From Ochrobactrum sp. BTU1 (GTDB lineage: Bacteria > Pseudomonadota > Alphaproteobacteria > Rhizobiales > Rhizobiaceae), in the NCBI GenBank assembly GCA_018798825.1, contig CP076356.1, positions 248,001 through 312,000 on the forward strand: DNA of 64,000 bases, given 5' to 3'. Each line of letters opens with the position of its first letter. Position 1 is the first letter of the stretch. Below the pieces are notes generated by a model. That model was not told the DNA's origin, did not search any database, and saw only the letters and a list, made by a program, of their open reading frames with translations. This document shows, piece by piece, positions 36,690-45,961 of the stretch. A program made the translations under genes and the position numbers.

Positions 36690-37106
36690 CTAATCTTGCG
36701 GAGAACGGAGTAGGCAGAACGCTTCGCCCCTGAAGCGAAGTGCAACATAGCTACATTGGTTCATATGATCGATCAAACAGGCTTGCTCAGGAGTTGACAT
36801 TTCTTGCATTGTGCAGCGCTCTTCAGCGCATATCTGACTATAAATTTGACCGGTGGGAACATGCGCGACGAAAAGCGAGGTCTTCGATCCCTTCGGATTG
36901 AGGTCTTCATAGGCGGCTGTCAGCCTCTCGAACGCAGCAGGATCCTGCCCTACAGGGTCAAGGTCGATCCCCATCTCGCCAACCTCGCCAACCATCGTCA
37001 TATAGCGCAAATGTTCTTCTTCGGAACAAATAAGTCGGTCAGCCATCGCGGGGATCGATGACGTCAAGACAATCGCACTGAGGATAACCGCCATTTTCCG
37101 CATCAT
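36690..37106 (-). CDS. Small secreted protein of unknown function
   Basis: A 138-residue exported protein. Residues 1-22 are a clear signal peptide (MMRKMAVILSAIVLTSSIPA, cleavage after AMA). The mature part has five or more cysteines (LICSEEE, SQICAEERCTMQEM, ACLIDHMNQCSYVAL, EAFCLLR), so disulfides are likely in the periplasm. GAAAGAGA precedes the start. No domain recognised. It is not linked to a neighbouring operon: long gaps lie on both sides. Confidence 0.65.
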   Translation of the reverse strand: MMRKMAVILSAIVLTSSIPAMADRLICSEEEHLRYMTMVGEVGEMGIDLDPVGQDPAAFERLTAAYEDLNPKGSKTSLFVAHVPTGQIYSQICAEERCTMQEMSTPEQACLIDHMNQCSYVALRFRGEAFCLLRSPQD

Positions 37107-37562
37107 TTCTCTTTCTGTCCGTACCTGAGGACCATGTAACTTTTGGCTTTGCCGTCAATTCTCGACTCTCTTGCCGCGTCAATCAACGAAATCTACGGGA
37201 ACTCAATCCATCGTAGCATCGGCTTCAAGGAAAACCATTCATAACGACAAACGACTGCCATGGGATCGGGAGCCGCCGAACTGCAACGAGCGCAAAGCCG
37301 GTTACCGACTGACCAAATCGCTTTTCCGAAAAGTGTCCAAGCCTTTTAGTTCATAACGGATGTCGCGATGCGTGGAAACCCGGTTCACGACTAACGGAGT
37401 TGCTTGGCAATAGACAGTTTCTGTGACTGCACCGCTCTAGCTACTTTCCAAGACAAGAAACAAGCTTCCGCTTTGTCGTCTCTTGGATATGCAAATTAGA
37501 AAACCTGTTGAGCTTGGGGGCGATATGGTCTAAAGCAGAGTAAATACTCTGGTTTAGAAAAT
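37107..37562. other. Intergenic region, nothing recognised
   Basis: 456 bases separating the divergent secreted-protein and TetR genes. Both promoters must lie here, but no clear operator, terminator or gene is seen. A plus frame of 61 codons (37171-37356) shows no ribosome site. Confidence 0.4.
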
Positions 37563-38147
37563 ATGCGAAAACCCAATCCAGCAAGTCATGCCATTCAACG
37601 AGCTCATCTTATTCAGGCCGCACGGCGCTCCTTTTCCCGCGCCGGCTTTGACGGTGCAAGTACCGAGTCCGTCCGTGTCGAGGCCAACACCAGCACCGGC
37701 AAGCTGTTTCATTATTTTCCAAACAAGCAGTCATTGATCCTGGCGGTGGTGGAGGACCACATCCGTAGTAGCCAGTTGTGGTTGAATGAATTGGAAGACC
37801 ATGATGATGCAGACAAGGCGCTTCGGCTACTGCTGAAAGGGATCATCGAAGCCGCCGCTGATCCGGAAGAAAGGCGTCTTATCCTCGAAATCTCTGCTGC
37901 CACTTCGCGTGACAAAGAGATTGCAGGGCTGAGCGCCCAGGCTGACAAAGCCTTAAGCCAGACGATCACGGCGCTCATTGCGGGCAACAAGAGAACTTTT
38001 CTCCTACCCAATGATCAGATGACCGTACTCCTGTCTACCTGGATCGACGGCGTGTTTAGTCGTGCGGAGACGGATGCTGCCTTCGACCCGCAGCAGATGC
38101 TCGCGACGATGAACAACCTGCTCGAAATTCTCCAGCGTCAACAATAA
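37563..38147 (+). CDS. TetR-family transcriptional regulator
   Basis: A 194-residue repressor. The N-terminal TetR helix-turn-helix reads LIQAARRSFSRAGFDGASTE then SVRVEANTSTGKLFHYFPNK, followed by a mostly helical ligand-binding part. The DUF418 membrane-protein gene follows after 10 bases, so the two are co-transcribed. It probably controls its own operon in response to a small lipophilic molecule, as is usual for the family. Confidence 0.88.
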   Translation: MRKPNPASHAIQRAHLIQAARRSFSRAGFDGASTESVRVEANTSTGKLFHYFPNKQSLILAVVEDHIRSSQLWLNELEDHDDADKALRLLLKGIIEAAADPEERRLILEISAATSRDKEIAGLSAQADKALSQTITALIAGNKRTFLLPNDQMTVLLSTWIDGVFSRAETDAAFDPQQMLATMNNLLEILQRQQ

Positions 38148-38157
38148 GGCCGCGAAT

Positions 38158-39333
38158 ATGTCTGAACGTATCGAGACCATCGACGCAGTTCGAGGATTTG
38201 CTCTTGCAGGCATTCTTGTTGTCAACAGCCTGGTCTTTGCTTCAACCTGGTATGGCACGGGTCTGTCTACACCGGACGCAAGCTGGCTCGATATATTTCT
38301 CGAGAGCGTTGTCTCGGCGGTATTTGAGCTAAAGTTTTATCTGTTGTTCTCTTTTCTCTTCGGCTATTCGATCACTTTGCAAATACAGTCAGCCGAGCGC
38401 TCCGGAAGCAACTTCATACCGCGTATGCTGCGCCGGCAAGCTGGCCTTTTCGTTATTGGAGCAATACACGCCGTTGTTCTTTTCCACGGTGATATTCTGA
38501 CCACCTACGCAGTTTTGGGGCTGGTGTTGCTGGCCCTGCGCAACCGCACAGACCGGTTTCTCACTGTGCTCGCGGTGATGCTCATCGTTGTGACGGGATT
38601 TTTATGGGTTGCAATTGCTGTTTGGCAAACCGGTCTGCCGACGCATGACGAGACCGATATAGCGCGAACTATCATCCTGGCTGCGGCAGAAAACTGGCAG
38701 GGCACGCCAAGGCAGATCATCACCGGGCACCTCACCGCGATAAAGGACTTTCTACCATTGCTGGTGCTGCTGCAAGCACCCACCGCCCTTGCAATGTTTC
38801 TCCTGGGGTATGTGGCGGGCCGCCATGAGCTATTTAAGAATATCAAGGCAGTGCGGCAAAACTGGTCCGGCCGCATCTATATGCTGGGGTTGCTTGTTGG
38901 TGCGCCTGGTGCTTTAGCATACTCCTTAAGCACGACGTTCGTTCCAGGCACCTACATTGAAACGTTAGGTTTGGCAGTGTCTATCGTGACCGCGCCACTG
39001 CTCTCTGCGACCATGGTGCTTGGAATGATCAAAATAATGTCGTCTCCTGCTGCAAAAAATGTGCAAAGTCTCTTGGCTGCGGCAGGACGAATGGCGCTGA
39101 CAAATTATCTGTTACAATCGTTGCTGCTTGCCATAGTTTTCCACGGTTATGGCCTTGGTTTGATGAATCGGCTATCGATTGCCCAGGTTTTGTTGATCGA
39201 TGGAATAATTTTCTTCATTCAATTGCTGATAAGCAGGTTTTGGCTATCCATCTTTCGTTATGGCCCTTTAGAATGGATGCTCAGAGCGTTAACACGGCTT
39301 TCTTTCGACTTGCCAAAGCTTAACGGCCAGTGA
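38158..39333 (+). CDS. DUF418 membrane protein (YeiB-like)
   Basis: A 391-residue inner-membrane protein. It begins RIETIDAVRGFALAGILVVN, the typical start of DUF418/acyltransferase-3-related proteins, followed by the family block FELKFYLLFSFLFGYSITLQ and about nine or ten hydrophobic segments. The C-terminal DUF418 signature is seen as AAGRMALTNYLLQSLLLAIV and RYGPLEWMLRALT. The role is unknown; some relatives are linked to envelope or transport functions. It is paired with a TetR regulator immediately upstream. Confidence 0.85.
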   Translation: MSERIETIDAVRGFALAGILVVNSLVFASTWYGTGLSTPDASWLDIFLESVVSAVFELKFYLLFSFLFGYSITLQIQSAERSGSNFIPRMLRRQAGLFVIGAIHAVVLFHGDILTTYAVLGLVLLALRNRTDRFLTVLAVMLIVVTGFLWVAIAVWQTGLPTHDETDIARTIILAAAENWQGTPRQIITGHLTAIKDFLPLLVLLQAPTALAMFLLGYVAGRHELFKNIKAVRQNWSGRIYMLGLLVGAPGALAYSLSTTFVPGTYIETLGLAVSIVTAPLLSATMVLGMIKIMSSPAAKNVQSLLAAAGRMALTNYLLQSLLLAIVFHGYGLGLMNRLSIAQVLLIDGIIFFIQLLISRFWLSIFRYGPLEWMLRALTRLSFDLPKLNGQ

Positions 39334-39361
39334 TTACGCTATTGCGAACAAATGTTTGCTT

Positions 39362-40147
39362 TTACAGGACGGCAATAATCTGCGATTTCAACTCCTCAAT
39401 GGCGCGCGATACTTCTTTTGGTCGAAGATGAAGATCATCTTTCCGCTCACCGAGGTACGCATCCCGAGCAGTCGAAAGAATACAGGCCGCCTGATCTGAC
39501 AAATTGGGACCGACCCAGTCCGCAGCTTCATCCTTGGAAACGAACTGGTTGGTCGCGAGAGTTCTCCACATTCGCGCTAATGTCAGGAGAACATTGCTCT
39601 CGTCACCCTCGGCAGAGGAAATCAGCTCTGGAAGAAGATCGCCGATTGCGCGGCGTACAGTTTGAAAAGGAATATCTCCAACAAATTTTGTCAGTTCCGG
39701 CCCCAATAGTGGCACGGCTTCCCGTCTTGCCTGCGCAAGAACCAGTGTAAACTCTGGGCTGAATTCTGCTTGCGGAACTTCACCATTTGTATAAGCATCG
39801 CGTAACCATTCCCCATAGACGAACTCGGTGCGCGCAGGATAAGAAAGCCGCTCAAGATCTACCGCCTGGAAAATCATAATCTCCAGCGGACGTCGCCCCA
39901 GATGATCAGACGGGTACAATCCTGACGTTGCCTTCAGATCGGTTAGTAGATGCGACCGAATGGAATCTGGGAGCTCCCCTTCCACCACAGCGAGCAGATC
40001 AACATCGCTGTGCTTGCGCAAACCACGTCCCACGGCGGAGCCGTGCAAATAAACTGCCTTTAGAAGCGGCCCAAGCCGATCTGCCAAAATTGATAGTGCA
40101 TCGGCAGCTTCCGTCGGTTGGATTAATTTGTAGGTCGGTGCTTGCAT
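39362..40147 (-). CDS. AadA-like nucleotidyltransferase (aminoglycoside 3''-adenylyltransferase family)
   Basis: A 261-residue protein with the nucleotidyltransferase motif YLHGSAVGRGLRKHSDVDLL (Gly-Ser and Asp-x-Asp) and the AadA C-terminal helical domain (NVLLTLARMWRTLATNQFVS, KDEAADWVGPNLSDQAACIL). Starting at ATG 40147 gives the family length (about 260) and puts GSA at residue 36, as in AadA. Longer in-frame starts exist at 40216 (ATG) and 40234 (TTG). Family members add AMP to streptomycin/spectinomycin. There is no integron attC site, cassette array or transposase nearby, so it looks like a resident chromosomal gene. Actual resistance is not shown. Confidence 0.82.
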   Translation of the reverse strand: MQAPTYKLIQPTEAADALSILADRLGPLLKAVYLHGSAVGRGLRKHSDVDLLAVVEGELPDSIRSHLLTDLKATSGLYPSDHLGRRPLEIMIFQAVDLERLSYPARTEFVYGEWLRDAYTNGEVPQAEFSPEFTLVLAQARREAVPLLGPELTKFVGDIPFQTVRRAIGDLLPELISSAEGDESNVLLTLARMWRTLATNQFVSKDEAADWVGPNLSDQAACILSTARDAYLGERKDDLHLRPKEVSRAIEELKSQIIAVL

Positions 40148-40497
40148 GCGGTAAGGTTTCTGTGTGAACGTCGGGTGCAGGAAATTTTCTGCAACGGTGC
40201 AGTTGCGCTCCAACATCGCTCTTGGGGTAGTCAACGGTCAACGATGTCAGTCCGAGTTCCATAGTGGCAGATTTCATCTTCTACCACCACAATCGGAACG
40301 AAAGCTATCGCCTGATTGTTGCCGTTTACGCGCAACCCATGTTGTCAGGTCATACACTAAATCAGAAATCCACCAAATAATTTGTGCCGATGGCGGCTCT
40401 AACAGAAGGTTTGCTAAACGGTTCTTGTTGAGTGGATGATCCCTTCCCAGGACATTAGAGATGCTAAGGAAAGAGATCGTCCACTGAATCACAATCT
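40148..40497. other. Intergenic region, nothing recognised
   Basis: 350 bases between the AadA-like gene and livF, both on the minus strand. The AadA-like promoter should be here, but no clear elements are seen. Confidence 0.4.
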
Positions 40498-41214
40498 TTA
40501 GGCTGGTAAGTATATTTCCCGTACGCGAGTATCACCTGCAAGTTTTTCAGCGGGGCCAGATACGTGAATCTGGCCATGCTCGAAAGCATAAACATAGTCG
40601 GCAATTTCAAGCGAAAGATCGACGTTTTGTTCGACAAGAACAATCGATACGCCCGCCTCAGCCAGCTTGATGATGATCTCAAAAATCTGATGAATGATGA
40701 TGGGTGCCAAGCCCAGTGAAGGTTCGTCCAAAAGCAATAGTTCTGGGTTCCCCATCAATGATCTTGCAATAGCTACCATCTGCTGTTGCCCACCTGACAA
40801 GCGCCCTGCCTGACTTTTTCTACGCTCGGCAAGCACAGGAAACAGCGTGTAGACATGGTCGAACAATTCGGCTTCTGTCTTTCCGCGTCCTTCCAGATAG
40901 CCGGCTATCAGGTTTTCCTCAATAGTAAGGTGTTGGAAAACTGCGCGCCCTTCGGGACAATGGCCAAGTCCGCGTTTAGCGATCTGATAAGGTTTCAGAC
41001 GGTCGATACGTTCGCCTTTGAAGCTGATTTGCCCAGAGGAGATAGGGCAAACTCCGCTTATCGAACGCAGAAGCGTGCTCTTTCCCGCTCCATTCGGGCC
41101 GATCAGCGATACGATTTCGCCAGCATGCAGCTCAAGGCTGATGCCATGCAAGACCTTCACCCGACCGTATCCGGACTCGATTTGCTCGACTGCGAGCAGC
41201 GGCTTCGATGTCAC
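40498..41214 (-). CDS. livF: Branched-chain-type ABC importer ATPase LivF
   Basis: A 238-residue ATPase. GTG 41214 (translated MTSKPLLAVEQIESGYGRVK) is preceded by AGGTG and gives the normal LivF N-terminus; a longer frame to 41298 lies entirely inside livG. Walker A GPNGAGKST, signature LSGGQQQMVAIARSL and Walker B LLLDEPSLGL are intact, with the LivF-type end VREIYLPA. It overlaps livG by 83 bases. Last gene of the GntR-livKHMGF unit. Confidence 0.9.
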   Translation of the reverse strand: MTSKPLLAVEQIESGYGRVKVLHGISLELHAGEIVSLIGPNGAGKSTLLRSISGVCPISSGQISFKGERIDRLKPYQIAKRGLGHCPEGRAVFQHLTIEENLIAGYLEGRGKTEAELFDHVYTLFPVLAERRKSQAGRLSGGQQQMVAIARSLMGNPELLLLDEPSLGLAPIIIHQIFEIIIKLAEAGVSIVLVEQNVDLSLEIADYVYAFEHGQIHVSGPAEKLAGDTRVREIYLPA

Positions 41215-41965
41215 TGATTGCACCTGGCTGGCCAAGATAAGCCTCCTGAACTTGCTGATTATTGCGGATGTTGGCAGGTGACCCATGCGCCAGAACACTA
41301 CCGCGGTTCATTACATAAATTTCGTCCGAGATGGACATGATGAGTTTCATGTCATGCTCGATGAGCACTACGGCGATCTTGCCCGATTTGAGGTCAACAA
41401 TGTGATGCTTTAGTTCTTCCGTTTCGCCGTGATTGAGACCTGCAGCGGGTTCGTCTAGAAGAATGGCGTGTGGATCATTAACCATTGCACGGGCAAGCTC
41501 GACTAGCTTTTGCTGACCATAGGCAAGCGATCCGGCAAGCCTTTGCGCATGATGCGCGATGCCAAGCTTTTGTAGAATAGCGTAGCATTTATCACGTCGA
41601 TATCTTTCAGCACTTCTGCCTGGGAGAGCGTCTGCGATGAGAGCTGAGATGGTGCGGGGAACAAGCGCAACTTCGAGATTTTGCATAACTGTCATACCGT
41701 CGAACAAGCGAATATTCTGGTATGTGCGTCCCAGCCCGGCATGCGCTACGGCGTGTTTTGGAAGCTTTTGCAGTTCAACACCGTCAAGAACGATCCGTCC
41801 TGACGTCACCTGATAAGAACCTGCTGCCATATTGACGAGGGTCGATTTACCCGCGCCATTGGGGCCGATGATCGAGGTAATTTTACCCGGCTTCATCATA
41901 AGAGAAGCGTCATCAACTGCCTTGTGTGCGCCAAAGGTTTTGGTGACATGTTCAAAAGTTAGCAT
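41132..41965 (-). CDS. livG: Branched-chain-type ABC importer ATPase LivG
   Basis: A 277-residue ATPase. ATG 41965 (MLTFEHVTKTFGAHKAVDDA) has GGGGAG upstream and overlaps the livM stop as ATGA. Walker A GPNGAGKST, a LivG-type signature LAYGQQKLVELARAM and Walker B ILLDEPAAGL are present. LivG proteins usually stop soon after VQEAYLG; this one continues for about 32 residues, rich in Arg and Gly, whose codons overlap the beginning of livF. The tail may be a by-product of the overlap rather than functional. Confidence 0.9.
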   Translation of the reverse strand: MLTFEHVTKTFGAHKAVDDASLMMKPGKITSIIGPNGAGKSTLVNMAAGSYQVTSGRIVLDGVELQKLPKHAVAHAGLGRTYQNIRLFDGMTVMQNLEVALVPRTISALIADALPGRSAERYRRDKCYAILQKLGIAHHAQRLAGSLAYGQQKLVELARAMVNDPHAILLDEPAAGLNHGETEELKHHIVDLKSGKIAVVLIEHDMKLIMSISDEIYVMNRGSVLAHGSPANIRNNQQVQEAYLGQPGAISDIEAAARSRANRVRIRSGEGLAWHQP

Positions 41966-42978
41966 CAGCGTCTCCCCAGTTTTGCGGCGAGCCATGAAGG
42001 ACCAAATTGACGGCTGATAATGCCCATTGGCCTTAGCAGGATAACTGAGACGAGTGCGATGCCGAATACGAGCTGACGATAATCAGCATAGTCACGCATC
42101 AGCTCCGGAATAAGCACAAGGATGGCTGCACCGAGCATTGCACCGAAGGGGTTTCCGAGACCGCCGACAACCAACACCAGAACAATGGTGAGCGACTCCC
42201 AGAAAGTGAAGCTTTCTGGGCTTACGAAGCGTTGCATAGATGCAAAGACAACGCCGCAGATCCCACCTATCACCGCACTGGTAGCAAAGGCTACGAGCTT
42301 GACCTTTGTCGTATTGATCCCGCAACCGCGGGCAGCATCCTGATCCTCGCGTACTGCTGACAAAGCAATGCCCAGTGCGCTCTGCTGTAGCTTCCAGACA
42401 AAAAGGAACGTGATGATCAGTAAGCCTAATAGAAGATAGAGGAAATCAAGTGGTGACGAGATTGTCCAGCCAAGAAGCTTCGGTTCGTCGATGCGTGCAA
42501 TGCCTTGTGGACCATTGGTCAACCAGTTCAGATTGTTCATCAGAACACGGATGATTTCACCAAAACCAAGTGTGACTATCGCCAGATAATCACCGCGCAA
42601 TCGAAGAACTGGAATACCAAGCAGAATGCCAGCAATGCCTGCCAGAACTGCACCAATGACGAGGATCACTGGAAATGGTAAGTGCAGTCCCAGTTGGTCG
42701 GACGCTAAAAGCGCATATGTGTAGGCACCGATTGCGTAAAATGCGACATACCCCAGATCGAGCAATCCTGCATAACCTACGACGATATTCAGGCCCATTG
42801 CCAGTACGGCATAAAGCAGGATCGTGTCGAGTACGCGCAACGGATAGGTTGGCAGGAATTGTCCAAGGATGATGAGTGCAAGGGGAAATATTGCAAGCAG
42901 CAACATGGTACGCCCCAAGCCGCCACTCGTTGGTGCGGGTGCGCTGTCTGCGCTCGGGAGAGGAGCTTTAGAAATCAC
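41965..42978 (-). CDS. livM: Branched-chain-type ABC importer permease LivM
   Basis: A 337-residue inner-membrane permease. GTG 42978 (translated MISKAPLPSADSAPAPTSGG) is chosen because a longer frame runs back through livH in another frame; the ribosome site is weak. LivM features: NIVVGYAGLLDLGYVAFYAI, the coupling loop RGDYLAIVTLGFGEIIRVLM and the late block VVGGLGNPFGAMLGAAILVL. It overlaps livH by 11 bases and livG by the ATGA join. Confidence 0.88.
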   Translation of the reverse strand: MISKAPLPSADSAPAPTSGGLGRTMLLLAIFPLALIILGQFLPTYPLRVLDTILLYAVLAMGLNIVVGYAGLLDLGYVAFYAIGAYTYALLASDQLGLHLPFPVILVIGAVLAGIAGILLGIPVLRLRGDYLAIVTLGFGEIIRVLMNNLNWLTNGPQGIARIDEPKLLGWTISSPLDFLYLLLGLLIITFLFVWKLQQSALGIALSAVREDQDAARGCGINTTKVKLVAFATSAVIGGICGVVFASMQRFVSPESFTFWESLTIVLVLVVGGLGNPFGAMLGAAILVLIPELMRDYADYRQLVFGIALVSVILLRPMGIISRQFGPSWLAAKLGRR

Positions 42979-43909
42979 TTTTGTACACCATCGTTTCTTC
43001 ACTGACCTTTGCGCCCAGCAGGCCGGACGGACGGAACAGAAGGATGAGAACAAGAACGGAGAAGGCAAAGATATCGCGATACTCCGTGCCGATGACGCCA
43101 CCGGTCAGACCCGGCAGAAGCGCTGTTGCGAAGGTTTCAATGAAGCCCAGCAAGATGCCCCCCAGCATCGCACCGGGGATAGAGCCGATGCCGCCGAGAA
43201 TAGCTGCGGTGAAGGCCTTCATGCCGATCACAAAGCCCATTGTGAAGGTCGCAACGCCATAATAAGAGGCGTAAAGAAGACCAGCGACTGCACCGAGGCC
43301 CGGTCCAATAAAGAAGATTACCGAGATCGGAATATTCGGATTGATGCCGATGAGCGAAGAGGTATTAGCATTTTCGGCCACCGCACGAATACGAATTCCC
43401 ATACGACTTCGATTGACAAACAGTTCGAGCATGACCATCAGAACAAGCGCGATCGCGAGGATCGTAATTTGCTTCCATGTTATGATGATACCGCCAATTT
43501 CGATCACGCCACTTGGGAGCATTGACGGATAAATAATCGGACGACGTCCTGCGACAAGCATGACGACATTCTGGATGATGATGGCCATACCAAGCGCAGA
43601 GAGCATTGGGGCGAGGCGGGATTTATTGCGCAAAGGCCTGTATGCGGCAACTTCAATCGACATACCAAGAATGCCAATAATGACGAAGGAAAGAATACCG
43701 ACAATGACGGCAGCGCCCGGAAAGCCTGCAATTCCCAGCGAGCCGCTAAGAAAGACGGCGACGAACGCCCCTGACATGAACATTTCGCTATGTGCGAAAT
43801 TGATCAGCCGCAGAACCCCGTAAACCATTGTATAGCCAAGCGCTATAAGGGCGTAGATTGAGCCGACTGTCAGCGCATTGACAGTTTGCTGAAGGAGGAA
43901 GGAAGACAT
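42968..43909 (-). CDS. livH: Branched-chain-type ABC importer permease LivH
   Basis: A 313-residue inner-membrane permease. Its start QQTVNALTVGSIYALIALGY, then TMVYGVLRLINFAHSEMFMS, is the classical LivH beginning, and the core GIGSIPGAMLGGILLGFIET is retained. It is separated from livK by 139 bases containing a stem-loop that may reduce expression of the membrane parts relative to the binding protein. Confidence 0.92.
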   Translation of the reverse strand: MSSFLLQQTVNALTVGSIYALIALGYTMVYGVLRLINFAHSEMFMSGAFVAVFLSGSLGIAGFPGAAVIVGILSFVIIGILGMSIEVAAYRPLRNKSRLAPMLSALGMAIIIQNVVMLVAGRRPIIYPSMLPSGVIEIGGIIITWKQITILAIALVLMVMLELFVNRSRMGIRIRAVAENANTSSLIGINPNIPISVIFFIGPGLGAVAGLLYASYYGVATFTMGFVIGMKAFTAAILGGIGSIPGAMLGGILLGFIETFATALLPGLTGGVIGTEYRDIFAFSVLVLILLFRPSGLLGAKVSEETMVYKSDF

Positions 43910-44007
43910 TTGCGAAGCCTCGATTGCCGAGGCGCGCTCAGGAGGAGCAAGGCAAAACCGTGCTCGGGGGGATCCAAGCGCACCATTTTCAAGTTTGGGA
44001 AGTGAGC

Positions 44008-44026
44008 CTCTGGCAATAAGCCAGAG
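44008..44026 (-). terminator. Stem-loop between livK and livH
   Basis: CTCTGGC-TTATT-GCCAGAG read on the minus strand. Seven-base stem without a T-run. Such hairpins after binding-protein genes commonly stabilise the upstream message or cause partial termination. Confidence 0.5.
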
Positions 44027-44048
44027 ACCCGTCTGAACCCGAACAGAG

Positions 44049-45161
44049 TTACTTCACGAGGGCGAACTTTCCGCCATCAACCTTGTACAGGAAGATGAAA
44101 GGGTTGGTGAGCTCACCATCCGGCTTGAACGATACTGTGCCAACCATGGACTTAAGGTCGGTCTTCGCAATTTCTTCCGCTATAGCCTTGCGTGTGAGCG
44201 GAGCTGGCAGTTTTTTCATGGCCTCAAGGATAACCGAAGCTTCAACAAAGCCATAGGCCGAGTAAGGGCCAGCATCTTCTCCGAAAGCATCCTTATAGGA
44301 TTTGGCGAAAGCTTCTAGTTCCGGCGAGGAGTCGTAAGGAGGAGCCTGGAAAGAGACGATTGCACCTTCAGCATTTTCGGCGCCAGCGCCATTGATGAAG
44401 TCGGACGAGAATGCTGAGTCCGCCCCAAAAATCGTGGACTTAATGCCAAACTCGCGTGCTTGTTTCACGAAGAGGCCAACGGCTGGCATAACGCCACCAA
44501 AATAGATGACATCTGGATTTTCAGAGCGAATACTGGTGAGCAGAGCCGAGAAATCTACGTCGGTCTGTGTAACACCTGAGAATGAGGTTACGTTGCCGCC
44601 GTCTTTTGTGAACGTGTCGCGGAAGACTTCAGCGACGCCCTGGCCAAATGCCTGCTTGTCATGGATGATTGCAGCTGATTTAGCCTTCAGCGTGTTGACT
44701 GCGTAGTCGGCCGGAGCTGAGCCTTGTGAAAGGTCGTTGGCAATTGGACGGAAGAGATTCTTATAGCCCGACTGAGTGACCTTGGGATTTGATGCATTTG
44801 TGACTTGTGGCAGGTCGCAACGATTGTAAATATCGGAAGACGGGATCGTCACGCCACTGTTGAAATTTGCAACTACTCCAAGCATTGCAGCATTATCGCA
44901 ATGTTTTTGCGCAATCAGCGTACCTTGCTTCGGATCGCCATTATCGTCATCTCGCTGAAGAACGACCTTCTCACCGTTGATGCCGCCCGCCTCGTTAACT
45001 TGGCGGACGGCGAGTTCCATGCCGTTCATCCATGTCACACCGAAGATCGACTCTGCATTGGTCAGTGGGCCGGCTGCGCCAATGACGATATCTGCATGGG
45101 CAGCACCCGACAGGCCGGCGACTGCGATAGTCGCCGCTAGAAACTTCTTATAAGCTTTCAT
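44049..45161 (-). CDS. Periplasmic binding protein, branched-chain amino acid type (LivK-like)
   Basis: A 370-residue secreted protein. ATG 45161 (MKAYKKFLAATIAVAGLSGA) has AGAGGG upstream and yields a 22-residue signal peptide ending AHA. The LivK fold is plain: IVIGAAGPLTNAESIFGVTW, then AVRQVNEAGGINGEKVVLQR and DPKQGTLIAQKHC. Two cysteines in the mature part (KHCDN, NRCDL) recall the disulfide of LivJ/K proteins. The divergent operon contains proline-racemase-family and D-amino-acid genes, so the ligand is probably a cyclic or unusual amino acid rather than leucine. Confidence 0.88.
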   Translation of the reverse strand: MKAYKKFLAATIAVAGLSGAAHADIVIGAAGPLTNAESIFGVTWMNGMELAVRQVNEAGGINGEKVVLQRDDDNGDPKQGTLIAQKHCDNAAMLGVVANFNSGVTIPSSDIYNRCDLPQVTNASNPKVTQSGYKNLFRPIANDLSQGSAPADYAVNTLKAKSAAIIHDKQAFGQGVAEVFRDTFTKDGGNVTSFSGVTQTDVDFSALLTSIRSENPDVIYFGGVMPAVGLFVKQAREFGIKSTIFGADSAFSSDFINGAGAENAEGAIVSFQAPPYDSSPELEAFAKSYKDAFGEDAGPYSAYGFVEASVILEAMKKLPAPLTRKAIAEEIAKTDLKSMVGTVSFKPDGELTNPFIFLYKVDGGKFALVK

Positions 45162-45264
45162 CGTAACCCTCTTTTGGTTTTTCTGGCCTTCATGGGCCGG
45201 TATTATTTTTATTGTTGTGGATTGCTCGCCATCCACCGGCGTCTTTTGCTATAAGGCTACTGCC

Positions 45265-45942
45265 TTAAGCTCTCTCCTGCTCCCGCTGATCCGTTCTGCT
45301 ATCGATCAAGGATTTCATGAGATTGTTTGCAACGCGCTGGATGTGCTTGCGCAATGTTTCGACAGCGCGTTCGGTATCTTTGAGTCTCGCATAAGCGAGA
45401 ATGGCGCGATGGTCGGAAAGCTCGAGCTCTACGTCCTGAGCGACCGCGATCTGAAGATTTATGTAACGGTTGGCGTTATCATGCACGCTCTTGAGCAACT
45501 TCAACGCAACTGTGCGTCCGCTCGGCGCGTACAGAGTCTCATGAAACTGCCAGTTCAGATCGCCCCAGTTTTCGACGTTACCCTCACTAAGGGTTTCATC
45601 AGTCAACTGCTCCGCACGGAGTAGATCTGCGTCAGACAGGCGCGGTATCGCCATCTCAAAAAGCCATGTTTCGAGATGAATGCGGATGTCGAAAAGCTCC
45701 TGAATTTCAGCCAGTGACAGCGCTTTGACGATAGTGCCCTTATGCAATTCAGACTGGACGAAGCCTTCTGCCTCCAACTGACGAATGGCTTCGCGAATAG
45801 GAATACGGGAAACACCAAGCTCGGTTGCCAATGCTTCTTGCCGTAGCGGGGTGCCTTCAGCGAGCTCGCCAGCAATAATTCTGCGGCGTAGTTCCACCAC
45901 GATCTGGTCAGTAAGGGATTGTCTCCCGATCTTTTTTGTCAT
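45265..45942 (-). CDS. GntR-family regulator with FCD domain
   Basis: A 225-residue regulator. ATG 45942 (MTKKIGRQSLTDQIVVELRR) has GGAGAG upstream. The winged helix covers about residues 8-75 (LRQEALATELGVSRIPIREA), and the helical FCD domain follows with metal-binding-type residues (Asp/His in DIRIHLETWLFE, HETLYAPSG, HDNANRY, HRAILAYARL). FCD regulators of hydroxyproline and other amino-acid pathways are common in Rhizobiales. It heads the minus transport unit and is divergent from the catabolic operon; the two palindromes at 45962 and 46076 are its likely targets. Confidence 0.9.
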   Translation of the reverse strand: MTKKIGRQSLTDQIVVELRRRIIAGELAEGTPLRQEALATELGVSRIPIREAIRQLEAEGFVQSELHKGTIVKALSLAEIQELFDIRIHLETWLFEMAIPRLSDADLLRAEQLTDETLSEGNVENWGDLNWQFHETLYAPSGRTVALKLLKSVHDNANRYINLQIAVAQDVELELSDHRAILAYARLKDTERAVETLRKHIQRVANNLMKSLIDSRTDQREQERA

Positions 45943-45961
45943 CAGGCTCTCCATTTCTAAA

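Noticed and set aside
39362..40147. Integron cassette
   Set aside because: No attC-like palindrome, integrase or other cassette is seen around the AadA-like gene.
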